A stretch of 64,000 nucleotides of DNA from Septoria linicola (lineage: Eukaryota > Ascomycota > Dothideomycetes > Mycosphaerellales > Mycosphaerellaceae): the NCBI GenBank assembly GCA_024114885.1, contig CP099427.1, forward strand, positions 930,001-994,000, written 5' to 3'. The notes under the pieces are model-generated. The model did not search any database. It was not told the origin of the DNA and saw only the letters and a program-made list of their open reading frames with translations. A program made the position numbers and the translations under genes. Each line of letters opens with the position of its first letter. Position 1 is the stretch's first letter. This document shows positions 35,529 through 46,734 of this stretch, piece after piece.

Positions 35529-35532
35529 ATAG
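35529..35532. repeat. Target-site duplication of R1, left copy
   Basis: ATAG, repeated at 55006-55009. The uninterrupted equivalent in R0 (near 18555, reverse complement) reads GATAGGTAGTATAG. Confidence 0.75.
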
Positions 35533-35811
35533 TAATAGATAATAACTATCTTAATACTAACCTCCTAGGTAGGTATAAGAGCGGTCGCTATAGAACAAGA
35601 CCTGTTCGGAGAGTAATAGTCTTATAATACGTTAATTAAATAGTAGTAACGAGCTTAAAATAGTAGTCCTAAGACTAGGAGCCTATACTAGGACCGTAGG
35701 ACATTAAATTAATCAAGTAGAGTAAATATTACTATCTTAGAAACGAGCTACTACCTTGCTTTTATACTAAAACTGCTAAGTACGGTATATAGGTAGGCCT
35801 TTACCTTACTA
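35533..35811 (-). repeat. R1 3' LTR (279 bp)
   Basis: Plus-strand reading starts TAATAGAT and ends CCTTACTA. Same orientation as 54727-55005. A purine-rich tract (reverse complement of TCCTTCCTTTCTT at 35813-35825) abuts it on the coding strand. Confidence 0.9.
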
Positions 35812-35933
35812 ATCCTTCCTTTCTTAGTATCTAACTAGATACCTAACTACCTATAGATCTTACTTAGAATTGCTTAAAACTAGCTAGTTTTTCTATTAAA
35901 GTCTATCGAACTTTTAATTAGAGGCCTATTAAA

Positions 35934-35958
35934 TAGTTACCTTTTCTAATAATAACTA
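35934..35958. repeat. 25-bp palindrome, R1 copy 4
   Basis: TAGTTACCTTTT then a decayed AATAACTA arm, between ORF3 and the 3' LTR. Confidence 0.55.
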
Positions 35959-35959
35959 C

Positions 35960-38900
35960 TAAAAACGCCTTCTTAGATCTAATTATTATTCGCTAGCTAC
36001 TACTCTTCTACTATATCCTTAAAAATCTCCTTAGGGATAGCCTCTCTCTTCTTCGATACTAATACTTCTAAGTTACTATCTATACTTATAAAGCTAGCTT
36101 CGCTAAACACCTACTCCTTAATATCTATAGCTATAGCGTAGGTAGTATCGAATTAAGCTTTAGCTGTAGTCTACTACTTAGCTATATAGACCTTAAACTC
36201 CTCCTTACTTATACTAAAGAGCTTCTTTATTTCTATACTTACTACCTAATCCGCCTATAGAACTCGGCCTACTAAGATATTAGAAATCGGGCCTAGGCCG
36301 GTTAGAAGTACCTTAGTAGCGAAGGGTTTTATTACTCGTATAGAGTATATAGTACCGGAAGCTATAAAGAGTATCTACTCGCGATAGAGATATACGCTAT
36401 AGACTATAGGAACGTTAATATAATTACTATTAGGTAGCTTATCTAACGTACGACTATTAGAGTAGGCTAGAAATACTATTAGAATTATACGATACTCTTC
36501 GTCTATACGAGTATACTACTAAGAGATATAAGGGTACGAAATAACTAGCGAGCCCGTATTAGTATAAGAGTTCTTCTAACTAAGCTTAAGATTAGCTTTT
36601 ATTTCGTTAGTAATTACTAGAGGTATAGTCTCGACGAAACCTATACTATAGCCTTACTTATTAGCGACGATACGCCTCGCTAGCTACTTTACCTCCTTAG
36701 GGTTAAAGAGCCTATTACTAATCGTGTCTAAGGTTAGTAAAAGTCGCTCTCTATCGCTAGTATCGTCTAGAGAGATCGTAAACTAAACCTAATTAAGGCC
36801 CTTCTCCTTAAGTAGTATATTCTCGTTCAAGGCGATATACTAAAAGCTATTAGGGTAGTTAGAACTAGCCTTATCGTCGAAGATATAAAAGGCCGTAGAT
36901 AGGTAGGCTACGTACTTAATAGTCGTATACGGAGTAGTAACTAGCTAGTATAGCTATAGTAAAGGATATTAGCGAAGAAGCTATTAGGACAGCGAGTACT
37001 ATATACTACGAGACTAACTATACTAACTAATAGCCGTGTTATACTATCGATATACTATAAACTTATACTATATAGCTTCGAGTAAAGAGTCTAGGATCTA
37101 AAATAGGCCTCTAGTAGAAGAAGAAGAAAAGAGAAAGCCGTAATCGGTCTAGGTACCCTTATTACTATCGTAGTCTAAGAGCTCCTAAGCCCTCTAATAG
37201 ACGTTAGAAGTAACCTTTAAGTCTACTTCGGTTACTACGAACTAAAAAGGTCTAAGATACCTTCTACCTACCTTACGTATTAGAGTATTAATATCGTCCT
37301 CTAGTTCCTAAGTATTAGTACTCTTCTTACCGCGACGAGAGCGTCCTACTAGCTTAGGGAAGAAAGTATTCGCTTCTAGCTTAAACTACGTCCGGTTTTA
37401 AGTATTCTAGGCGATAAGGGCTTAGAGATCGGCTATACTACCTATCTAAATAATACGCTAGTAGAGAGTATACGTTACGTTAGCCGTCTTCGGTAGCTTT
37501 AAACCTATAGTATTACCTATCTTAGCTATATATTCTTTATAAAGAGGCTAGCTAAGGTATAGAAGAATATTAATTAAAGCGTAGCTCTTAGCTACCTTCT
37601 TCTTCTTCTAGATATTATCGACTTCTTTAAAAGCTTCGCTAACGATTATATAGTAGTAGACTTTAGAGATAATACTATTCTTTATATAAGCCTAGTAGCG
37701 TAGATTAGGCTTCGAGTCGCTCTCTAGCTTAATTCTACTATTATCTTCTAGTACGATTAGCGATAGGCGTTATAGACCTAGTAGTAGTTCCGTTATAGGT
37801 AAAACTTAGTCTTATATAGGATCGCTATTATCTAAAGTACTTAGTATAAAAGAAGTTTCGATCGAGTTAATAATAGTTTCTTTAGTACGAATTCTAGTAA
37901 GCCTCTCGCTCTTATAAAGGACAGGCGTAGGCTTCTTTATAGAGCTTAGCGTTAACTTCTCTAACTAAGCTTTTAGCCTCTATATAGTACTAGGCGATAT
38001 AGAACCTCTAGGACGAGGCTCCGAGGTCGTAAGTAAATTACTTTCTTTTTCTCCTTCTTAACTAGAGTTTCGAGTAGGACTAGATAAGGATAGGCTCTTA
38101 GACGTAGAGGAGAAGAGTCTTCTATTAGATCTTAGATTTCTAGGAGGAGGTAATAGTCTATAGGATATTAAAGGCTATTTCTCTACTACTAGGAATACGT
38201 AAGTCGGTTCTTCGAAGGCCTCTTCTTTAATAAGCTTAACTATAAATCTATACTAATTAAGTCTATAGCTCGCCTCTAGGTATACCTCTCTTACTTTATA
38301 GCTAAACACGTCGACCTACGAGAGCTCTACCTTAAACTTATTCTAGTAGCGTCTCTTATCTAAGTTCGTATTAATAAAGTCTAAGCCTTACGAGCTAGGA
38401 GTCTTCTTACTTCTCTATAGTTAAAAATACTAGCTACGAGAGAATATATTCGCTACCTACTAATAGAAACGATCTTACTTTTACTACGCTAAGAAGATCT
38501 AGTCTTTAGGCTTACTTTCTTTAAAGACGCCTTTATACTTATTTAACTATTAACGAAGGTTCCTAAGTATCTCTTTATCGTATAAGACTTAGTTAAGGAA
38601 GAGGAAGTTTTACTTATACCTAAACTCTATACGTAGCTACTACTAAATTAAGTTTCTCTCTTTTACTAAGTCTCGGCCTTCTTAGCGTATCTTCTTTATA
38701 TTATCGTACTTTACGCTCTACGCGTTAAGGTACTTTAGCAAAATCTTAGCTAAGAGGCGTTTAAAGAAGTTAAATATACTAATCTTTATTCTATCGTTTA
38801 CTTCCTCGACCTACTTAAGTACTAAGTCGACACTCTCCTCTTATTCTTATAGAGTCTCTAGTAATAGAATAGCTTCGGTAGCGTTATTAAGGTTCGTTAT

Positions 38901-39100
38901 ACTAGTAAGAGATCTACTTAAAGGCTAGAAGCTAACGATAGAGCCTTCGCGATTAATACGAGCGAGCGCTATACCTTATATAGAACTTAAAGAAGCTATT
39001 TTTCGTCTTTTCTTTAGAGAATCTTGTCTAGGTAGTTCTTATATAAGACTTCGAATAGGTAAGATAGAAGACGAAAGCGCTAGTCTTAATAAGCGTTTAG
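35960..39100 (-). pseudogene. R1 ORF3, broken, function unrecognised
   Basis: Uninterrupted counterpart of the R2 third ORF, about 1,000 codons, with the same pattern of stops at Gln/Trp positions. With R0 it allows the ORF to be compared in three copies. Confidence 0.6.
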
Positions 39101-39503
39101 GCGTTAAAGAACGCTAGAAAGAGGAAGTCTTATTCTTTATACGCGATAGAGAAAGAGAACGTCTTTAATTAGTCGTACTAGTAGCTTAGGGCGATATAAA
39201 GCGTATAACTAGTAATAAGTAACTTGAATAGCGAGGAGGGTTAGGCGCGTAACCGGTTATAGAGTTTTCTATTATATTAGTTACCGCTTACGTATATAAA
39301 CAGCTATATAGCGTTACTAGGTAGTAACGAAAGATAAGAATCGAACTTAATAGAAGTAAGGCTCTATAGTAACTAATTAATAGTTAATAAGGAAGAAGAG
39401 ATCGTTTAGAGCGTAAAAGTAGTCTAATTATATACTTTATCGTAGTAGCGTAACTACTATTAGGATTAGGGGTCTATACGTAGAGCTTAGTTATATAAGG
39501 TTT

Positions 39504-39528
39504 TAGTTATCGTTTAAAAAGATAACTA
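39504..39528. repeat. 25-bp palindrome, R1 copy 3
   Basis: TAGTTATCGTTT then AAAAAGATAACTA, one mismatch between arms, between the pol tail and ORF3. Confidence 0.75.
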
Positions 39529-40205
39529 AAAGTTTACTTTACCTTAACGCTTCTATAGTCGTCGTATACTACTAACGCTACTACTAACTACTATAGTATA
39601 TACCTTACTATCGCTAACGAGGACTAAGGCTTAGATATCGTCGTCGTTACTCCTACTAACTTAAAAGAGCCTTATTTTTATATACCTAGTCGACTTACTA
39701 GATCGCGCTTTCCGTATCGTAAGAGACCGCTAGCGCTATAATTAATAGCTAGAAAAGAGCTATTAGAGCCGTTATTACTAAGGATTCAAGCTTCTCTACT
39801 TTTATATAGGCTAAAAACCTTAAACTTTAAGAATTCTTAGTTAGAAACTAATACTTTTAGCTATTCTTTACCGATTAGTAATAGAAAAGGGCTCTAGAAA
39901 GATAGATCGTAGTACTAACCTTAGAAATCGCTAGTAGAAAAGAGCTTTAGGAGTATAGGTCTAGCTTAGATTTTAAGACCTAGTAGTAGAAAGTAGCTCG
40001 AGATAGCTAACTTTTATAGCGATAGTAGGCTCGAGACTTAGAAAAAGGAGTAGGATAGTAGGTTAGCTATTAGATATAGAATCTATACTTAAAAGTTAAG
40101 CTTAGAAGAGTAACTAGCTATATAGATACTTATCTTAGCTATAGAAAACAGCGTCGAGATAGTTAGGATTAGCTAGATTTCTACTAATCTAGTAAAAGAG
40201 GAGCT

Positions 40206-40410
40206 TAGGAAGCTTAGATTAGAGCTCGATAGTAGCTTTAGAACTAAAAGAAGAGCTTAGGACAGCTAAGATTTAGCTAGATTTATACTAGTCTAGCGAA
40301 TTATAAGCTTAGGAAGCTCCGATTAGAGCTTAATAGTAGCTTTAAAACTAAGAGAAGTACTTAGGAAGGTTAGATTAGAGCTCTAGGAATAAAAGAAGCG
40401 CTTAAGATAG
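40206..40410. repeat. Degenerate repeat array downstream of integrase, R1 (three units)
   Basis: Counterpart of 21395-21606. C1 inserted directly beyond its right end. Confidence 0.55.
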
Positions 40411-40425
40411 TACGATCTTAGGAAG

Positions 40426-40430
40426 ATTAG
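40426..40430. repeat. Target-site duplication of C1, left copy
   Basis: ATTAG, repeated at 46730-46734. The 5-bp length is standard for Copia. Confidence 0.9.
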
Positions 40431-40708
40431 TGTTAAAAGTGGAGGGCGTTTATAGATGCCACACAATGTTAAGGAGGGTATAGCGTAGTAAAGAAGAATA
40501 GGGGATTAATCTTGAACTGACTTATATATACAGTATAGTAGTAATATGCTAGGAACTAAATACAAAGTTGATTGAGTTAGTTATCTAAGAAGAGAAGAGA
40601 GAGAAGCAAGATATACCTCTTGCTAAGCCTTAGATAGATGCCTTAGGTATCTAGAACTATGCTTAGAAGTCTATATCTAGACTAACTATCTGGGATATAT
40701 TCTTAATA
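40431..40708 (-). repeat. C1 3' LTR (278 bp)
   Basis: Begins TGTTAAAAGTGG (intact TG) and ends ATTCTTAATA, where the other LTR has ATTCTCAACA. The two LTRs differ by C/T and G/A transitions scattered in both. Confidence 0.92.
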
Positions 40709-41699
40709 CTCCTACTTATGCTATATAGTCAGATCTTTTAACAGATTATCTGTAGCACTTAAATACTAGTCCTAATCTTGATTAGTTATTAAGTACTTGC
40801 TTTTCAGACTAATAACTAGACAGTACTAACTGTTAATCTAACAAACTTTCTATACTACTATCTTCTATAAAAAGGTAAAAGAAATGCCTTCTATAAGATC
40901 TTCCTTCTCTCTTATATAGGAGTGGATTGTTTAGGATATAGACTATCTAGTAAGTTGCCCCTATCCTTTCTTATAGCTAATTCTAACAGCTCCCTAGATT
41001 CCTTATAGCCTGGTCCCTTACTTAGTCATATTCTATATAGCTTCTTAGTTCCCTAATAGTCTTTAGGGTATACTATTCTTAGCTATAGGGATCTTATATT
41101 AAGCTAGAGAGTAGAGTAACTACATACTAGTAGAGGAGATAATAGCTGCTATAGAGGAGGTCTTTAATATTAACTAGTACTTAGCCTTAGGGGGTGTCTA
41201 GTTCAGCTAGGTGCTATATAGTAATATTACAGTTAGTAACAGGTCTAATATTAGTAAGAGTATTTAGGACTTTATAAAGTCTAACTAAGGAGGAGTTAAG
41301 TAACTAAAATCTTTCTTTTAGACTCCTCTTAGTTCAGCTCCAAGGCTTGGAGTTATCTTTTATATATCTCTTATATAAGGTAGAGCTACCTTATAAACTC
41401 CTAAAACTATAGTCTATTCTTTAGCTTAGTAAGACTATCTGCTACTATCTCTTTTATGTTCACATATTCTATAGAGATAAGTCTGTTCTACTAGAGCTTT
41501 CTTATAGCATTGTATAAGATATTAATATGTTTGGACTTGTTATGAACATATAAGTCCTTAACTAGAGTAAGGGTAGCTTGGTTATCACCTTTTAGCTAAA
41601 TTGGCCTAATTCTAGTAACAGTTTCCTAGTTACTAAGGATCCTTAGTTAGTGAGAACATTCTCCTACTAACTCTAGGCATCCAAGCTCTCTCAAAAGAG

Positions 41700-43000
41700 C
41701 ACTAAGGAACTATAACTGTTTTGTATATACTCCTATAGCTATATATTTAGCTTCTATTATAGATATAGCTACAGATTTCTGCTTCTTACTTATCTAGGAG
41801 ATTAGTGCACTATAAAGGAAGAAGACATATCCAAGGATTGAGACTCTATTAGTCTTGTCTATTATATAGTTAGAGTCTATATATCTAGTAAGGCAGCCTT
41901 AACTATTCCTTAAGTATCTTAGACTAAGGTCTAGGTTTGATCTTAGGTATCTAGTCAGCTTCTTTAGAGCCTTTATATGTCCTACTATTAGATTACTAAC
42001 ATAGGAGCTCAATCTTCTAAGGGCAAATGAAATGTCTAGTCTTGTAACAGTTGTAAGCTATATCTATGTTCTAATAATAGATTAGTACTCCTATTTATTA
42101 CACCTTTTATTATTTAGTCTAGTAGGCTTTAGACTTTTATAGCTGTCTATTAGTAAAAGAGTTAGTAATATAGTCTCTTAACTTATTCCTATCTTAGCTA
42201 GGTTCTCTTAGATATAGTGCTTCTAGTTAAGTTTCAGCTAGCCTTGCTATCTGTTTCTTGTTAGTCTCATTCTAAGAATCTTATCTAGTTCTCTAAGATC
42301 TTTAATCTTGAAGACCTTACTAAGTTAGTCTTTAAACTAGAGGACATCTTCTAGTCTTTCTATAGTAATAGGTATATTATTAATATAGATTAGGATTATT
42401 AGGTCTTTCCTTTTCTTATAGATTAGAAGACATAGGTCTACTTCTAATTGTCTGAATCCTATTCCTTTTAGCTTTAATACATATAGCTGATTCTAGTCTC
42501 TTGTAGCTTGCTTTAGCCTATAGAGACTCCTTAGAACTTGTAAGACTATGCTAGTTAGTAGGTTAATACCTAGTAGTAGGATTATATAGATATCCTTATA
42601 TAGGGTACTCTCTATAAATACATTATTTACATCTACTTAGTGTAGAACCAGGTCCTTCTTATAGACTACAGCTATAAATCCTCTTAGAGTATCCTACCTA
42701 ACTATAGGAGCAAAAGTTTCTATATAGTCTACTCTATACTTTTAGGAGAACCCTCTTATAACTAGTCTTGCTTTAAACTTTTTAATGGCTCTACTAAGCT
42801 TTCTCTTAATATTAAAGACCTATCTTGAGGTAACTAGGTTAGCCCCTTTTAGTAGGACCACTATAGTCCAGGTGTTGTTACTTATAAGTATATCTAGCTC
42901 CTTCTAAATAGCTTCTTACTAGAGATAACCCTACTTAGGATTACTTACTACTTCCTTGTAGTTCCTTAGGATTAGAACCTCCTATTTGTGCATTCCTACT
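41700..43000 (-). pseudogene. C1 RT and RNase H, broken
   Basis: The RT motif ILIYINNIPIT lies at about 42367-42399, with the catalytic Asp-Asp of Copia (YVDD) seen as Asn-Asn at 42376-42381. RNase H is near 41750-41850: TNRVSILGYVFFLYSALIS, matching the Copia pattern ending in ISW, with a stop where Trp is expected. These would synthesise element cDNA. Inactive here. Confidence 0.82.
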
Positions 43001-43399
43001 TCTTTAGTAGCTGAGAATGTAATCTCTTTAACTTCCTCTAAGAATTCTAGGTCCTATAGGATGCCTAGGTTAATAGAGCTTATAGCTAAGAAGAAAGCCT
43101 AATGCTCTAGGAGCATTTCCTTGTCTAGCTAACTATTCTAATCTAGCTTAAGCCTAATTAGCTTCAGCTTCTAGTTAAATCTATTAAGTTCTTAGGATGC
43201 TTTCCTCTTTCTAAGGGTTTACCTTAGGGCTGTCTACTCCTAATCCACCTCTATAGTTTCTTAGATAGAATTCTTAGATTCTTTCTTAACTTTCCCTTAG
43301 TCTAGGAATTTTCTATACTCTCCTATATCTTCTAGTAGAGGTGGAAGTTATATAAAGAGTTTCTTTCCTTCCTAAACCTATACTAATAGCTAAGGGAGA

Positions 43400-44400
43400 G
43401 GAGGCTTCTACTAGCCTAGACTAGGAGCACCTAGGGTACTCCTACTAGCTTATAGAGTAGGCTAGCTAATAGTTCTTAGCCTTCTAATAGGTCTTCTTTC
43501 TAGAGCTGAACTAGGGAGATTCTTAATCTTAATGTTTAAGTCTAATTCTCTACCTAGCTTATCTTTAAAGAAGATTGTATTAGTGTACTACTTAATAGCC
43601 TTTATGTCTGGCTCCTAGAACTTCTATACCTTTACTATATTGTTATAGTATCTAACAAACATAGTATCCTTTCCTCTATTTATTAGTTTATTACTCCTTG
43701 CCTACTAAGGCTATACTCTTATATCTATATATACTATAGCTCTATATCCCTATACCTTAAGGTAGGAGACTATTAGTTTGATCCTATTAAAAGCTTTATT
43801 AGGTGAGAGCTTGAATCTCTTAATATTAGGTCTATTTAGAAGCTTGTTCCTTATATATACCTATACTTTAAAGGCTTCTAGCTAAAACTTAATAGGCATC
43901 TTACTTTCTTCAAGCATTACTCTAATAGAGGCCTCTAATGTTTAGATAGACCTCTTAACTACTCTATTCTAGAGTGAATTATAGGCCTTAGTTGGCTTAA
44001 GGGTGATTCCAAAGTCCTTCTCCTACTGTTTAATTAAAGTAGTGATCTCTCTAGCATTGTTAGCCCTTATAGACTTAAGGAGTGCTACTAACTGCCTTTC
44101 TGCCTTAATCCTCTAGTTCTGAAGAGTAGTTAGTGTATCTGATCTAGCCTTAAGTAGAAATGCCTATTTCTTTCTTAAGAAGTTATTAATAATCTCAAGC
44201 TACTATATAAAACCTTTCACTAATAATAGTAATAGTCCATAGATATCTACTAACACAAGGGCTAGTCTTTTAGGTCTTCTCTTAATAGACTTACCTAGGT
44301 GTTTCTTTATCTTGCCTATTATATAGATCCTACACTTATACTCTTCCTAGTTAGGGATTAGAATTCTTTCTTTTAGGTTAGTAACTTTATAAAAGTTTAA
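43400..44400 (-). pseudogene. C1 integrase, broken
   Basis: Zinc-binding remnant near 44340 (KCRIYIIGKIKKH). The first catalytic Asp is in LVLVDIYG (Asp codon 44245-44247). The second catalytic region near 44070 reads SIRANNARE where Copia has an Asp-Asn-Gly-x-Glu core. The Glu region is near 43930 (VMLEESKMPIKFQLEAF). Sits upstream of RT in coding order. Confidence 0.75.
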
Positions 44401-45267
44401 GAGTAACCCTCTTCTAAAGTATACAAATCTTCTATACTATAGCTCCTACTGTTTTAGATCCTTCTCTAATAGGGCAGTATAGGCATTGTTAACCTCTATA
44501 GGATTATATAGTAAGTAATATAACTTTTCCTATAGGAGAGGTAATATCTTACTAACAAATAGAACACCTCTAACTAGCTTAGTCTTTATAACTGTTTGGC
44601 TATCTAGGGAGGTGAGAGTGAAATTAGGCTTCTAGACTTCAAATTGCTTACTAAACTAATCCTATAATACAAGATTTACTCCAAGATTAGGAACAAACAG
44701 TACCCTATTAAGTAGAACTTCTCCTCCTAAGATTCTCTTTATCTATACTAGTCCAGAGTAGATTATATAGAGGTATCCTCCTCCTACCTTGATCTATACT
44801 TTCTTCCTTAGTAGCTTTACTAATCTAAAGAAAAACAGTTAGTTAGTTATATAGGATAAGGTATAGGAATCTAAGAGCTATTCTTAGAGTAACAACTTGC
44901 CTTTAGCCTCAATTATAGAATAGGCCAACTTATCTTAGTTATTATCTTCTAATAGGGAATTATTATTGCTTCTAGAACTAGAGTAAGTTCTAGAATTAGA
45001 ACCAGAACTAGACTCCTAGGCTGAAAATCCTTTCTTTAGAAGCTTTCTAGACTTTTCTATCCTTTAAAGCTACTTGCCTATTTTCTAGACAACCTTCTTC
45101 AGCTTATTATATAATAATAACTTGTAGACAGCTTTCTTGATATGTCTAGCATTCTTTAGTAAAGGGGATCTTCTAACCCTCCCTCTAAGGAATAATCCCT
45201 AAGGGTCCTTCTAGTTCTTAGTACTGTTTCTCTACTAGGACAGTTTCTTAGTAGTAGGGAGGTTAGG

Positions 45268-45309
45268 ATAATCCTTCAACTAGTGCTTCCCTTTCTTATA
45301 GAGCTAGCA
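45268..45309 (-). pseudogene. C1 gag zinc knuckle, broken
   Basis: The coding strand reads C-stop-L-Y-K-K-G-K-H-stop-L-K-D-Y. With TAG as mutated Trp and the two TAT codons as mutated TGT this fits the spacing of a CX2CX4HX4C nucleic-acid-binding knuckle of Copia gag. Confidence 0.72.
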
Positions 45310-46451
45310 CATTAGTAGAGACTTTCCTTAGTAGGGCTGCCTAGAATAGAATATAGCCAGACCTATGTCTATCTTGTCTAGATTGTCTCTTGCCTCTTAG
45401 GACTCAAGTAGAAGGAGAATAGTGTCTATATCTAAGGATAGTTAGGTTATAATAGTATCCTTAGCTACTTAGTATAATATAGGTAGGGACTATAGGAGAT
45501 GTTTTAGCCTTTTCTCTTAGCTCTAGTAGTAGGCTTTCTAAGGATCAATCTTAGTAATTCTCTTACCTAGGCCTCTAAGGTGTCTCTATACTTCCCTGAT
45601 TGTCTTATTAGGTAATATCCTAAATATAATAAACTACTTAATTAGACCTATAGTATGGGACTTTAGGACTCTATTATACTTATTCTAGAGAATCACCTAT
45701 ATCTTAGCTACTAGTATAGTAACACACTATGTCTCCAGCTCTATCTTATTATCTTTACTAATACTGTATCTAATACTAAACCTATATACTGTATTGTCTT
45801 TTAAGAAGTATTGATTCTAAGTAACATGTATCTGAAGACTAGTGTCCTACTAAACTATATATAGGTTCCCTCTAATAATTAGTTAGCTAATTGCCTAGAA
45901 CTAGTCCTTTCCTTCCAGCTTGTCTGTCTATAGCTTAAACTATCTCTTCTAGTTAGTTCTGTCCAGGATTGGAATCCTTTAGCTCTTCTTATCCTCTTAG
46001 TCTATTATAGAAATAGGTAAATAGAATAAATAATTAGTAGAATACTTCAGACCAGCTAAGGATTCTAGAGAAGGGTAATTTCTTATAGTAGGGAGACTAG
46101 CTCTAAGAGATAGGGATTCCTCGTATTTAGGAAATTACTAAGACTTAGATCTTTCTCTCTTAGCAGAGTTTCTATTACTAGGTAGTAGGAAGGCCAAGTG
46201 GCCTCTTCTAACTCTAGTGATACTAGGTGTAATAGTAGAGAACTAGGCAGGTATTAATAAAGTAGAAACACACTACTATCTTACAGAGATCTTTACTAAC
46301 TTGTATACTACTAGGTGCAAACTAGCTTCGTTAGTAATACAGTTAGGGAAACTTCTAGGCCCTAAATGTTTTCTACAAACTATAAGGGATACAAGTAACC
46401 TGTACTAATATAGGTTGCTCCTATTTAGTGCATAAACCCGGGCTTATAACC

Positions 46452-46729
46452 TATTAAAAATAGAGAGCGTTTATAGATACTATATAATATTAAGGAGGGT
46501 ATAGCGTAGTAAAGAAGAATAGGGGATTAATCTTGAACTAACTTATATATATAGTGTAGTAGCAATATGCTAGGAACTAAATACAAAGTTAATTAAGTTA
46601 GTTATCTAAGAAGAGAAGAGAGAGAAGCAAGATGTACCTCTTGCTAAGCCTTAGGTGGATGCCTTAGGCATCTAGAACTATGCTTAGAAGTCTATATCCA
46701 GACTGACTATCTAGGATACATTCTCAACA
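46452..46729 (-). repeat. C1 5' LTR (278 bp)
   Basis: Begins TATTAAAAATAG (RIP-changed TG) and ends CATTCTCAACA (intact CA). Followed by the ATTAG duplication. Confidence 0.92.
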
Positions 46730-46734
46730 ATTAG

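Larger units (their letters stand above)
40431..46729 (-). mobile_element. Ty1/Copia element C1, full length (6,299 bp), minus strand
   Basis: 278-bp LTRs at 40431-40708 and 46452-46729 with TG...CA ends visible when both copies are considered, and flanking ATTAG. On the minus strand: 5' LTR (46729-46452), gag with CCHC knuckle, integrase, RT, RNase H, purine tract AAGTAGGAG (40717-40709), 3' LTR. Integrase before RT is the Copia order. RIP is partial: CA and TG dinucleotides survive in numbers not seen in the Gypsy copies. It is the innermost, hence youngest, layer. Confidence 0.92.

Noticed and set aside
33860..35532. ORF3 as an env-like gene
   Set aside because: Position fits, but I see no signal peptide, membrane span or cysteine pattern, so the label is not supported.
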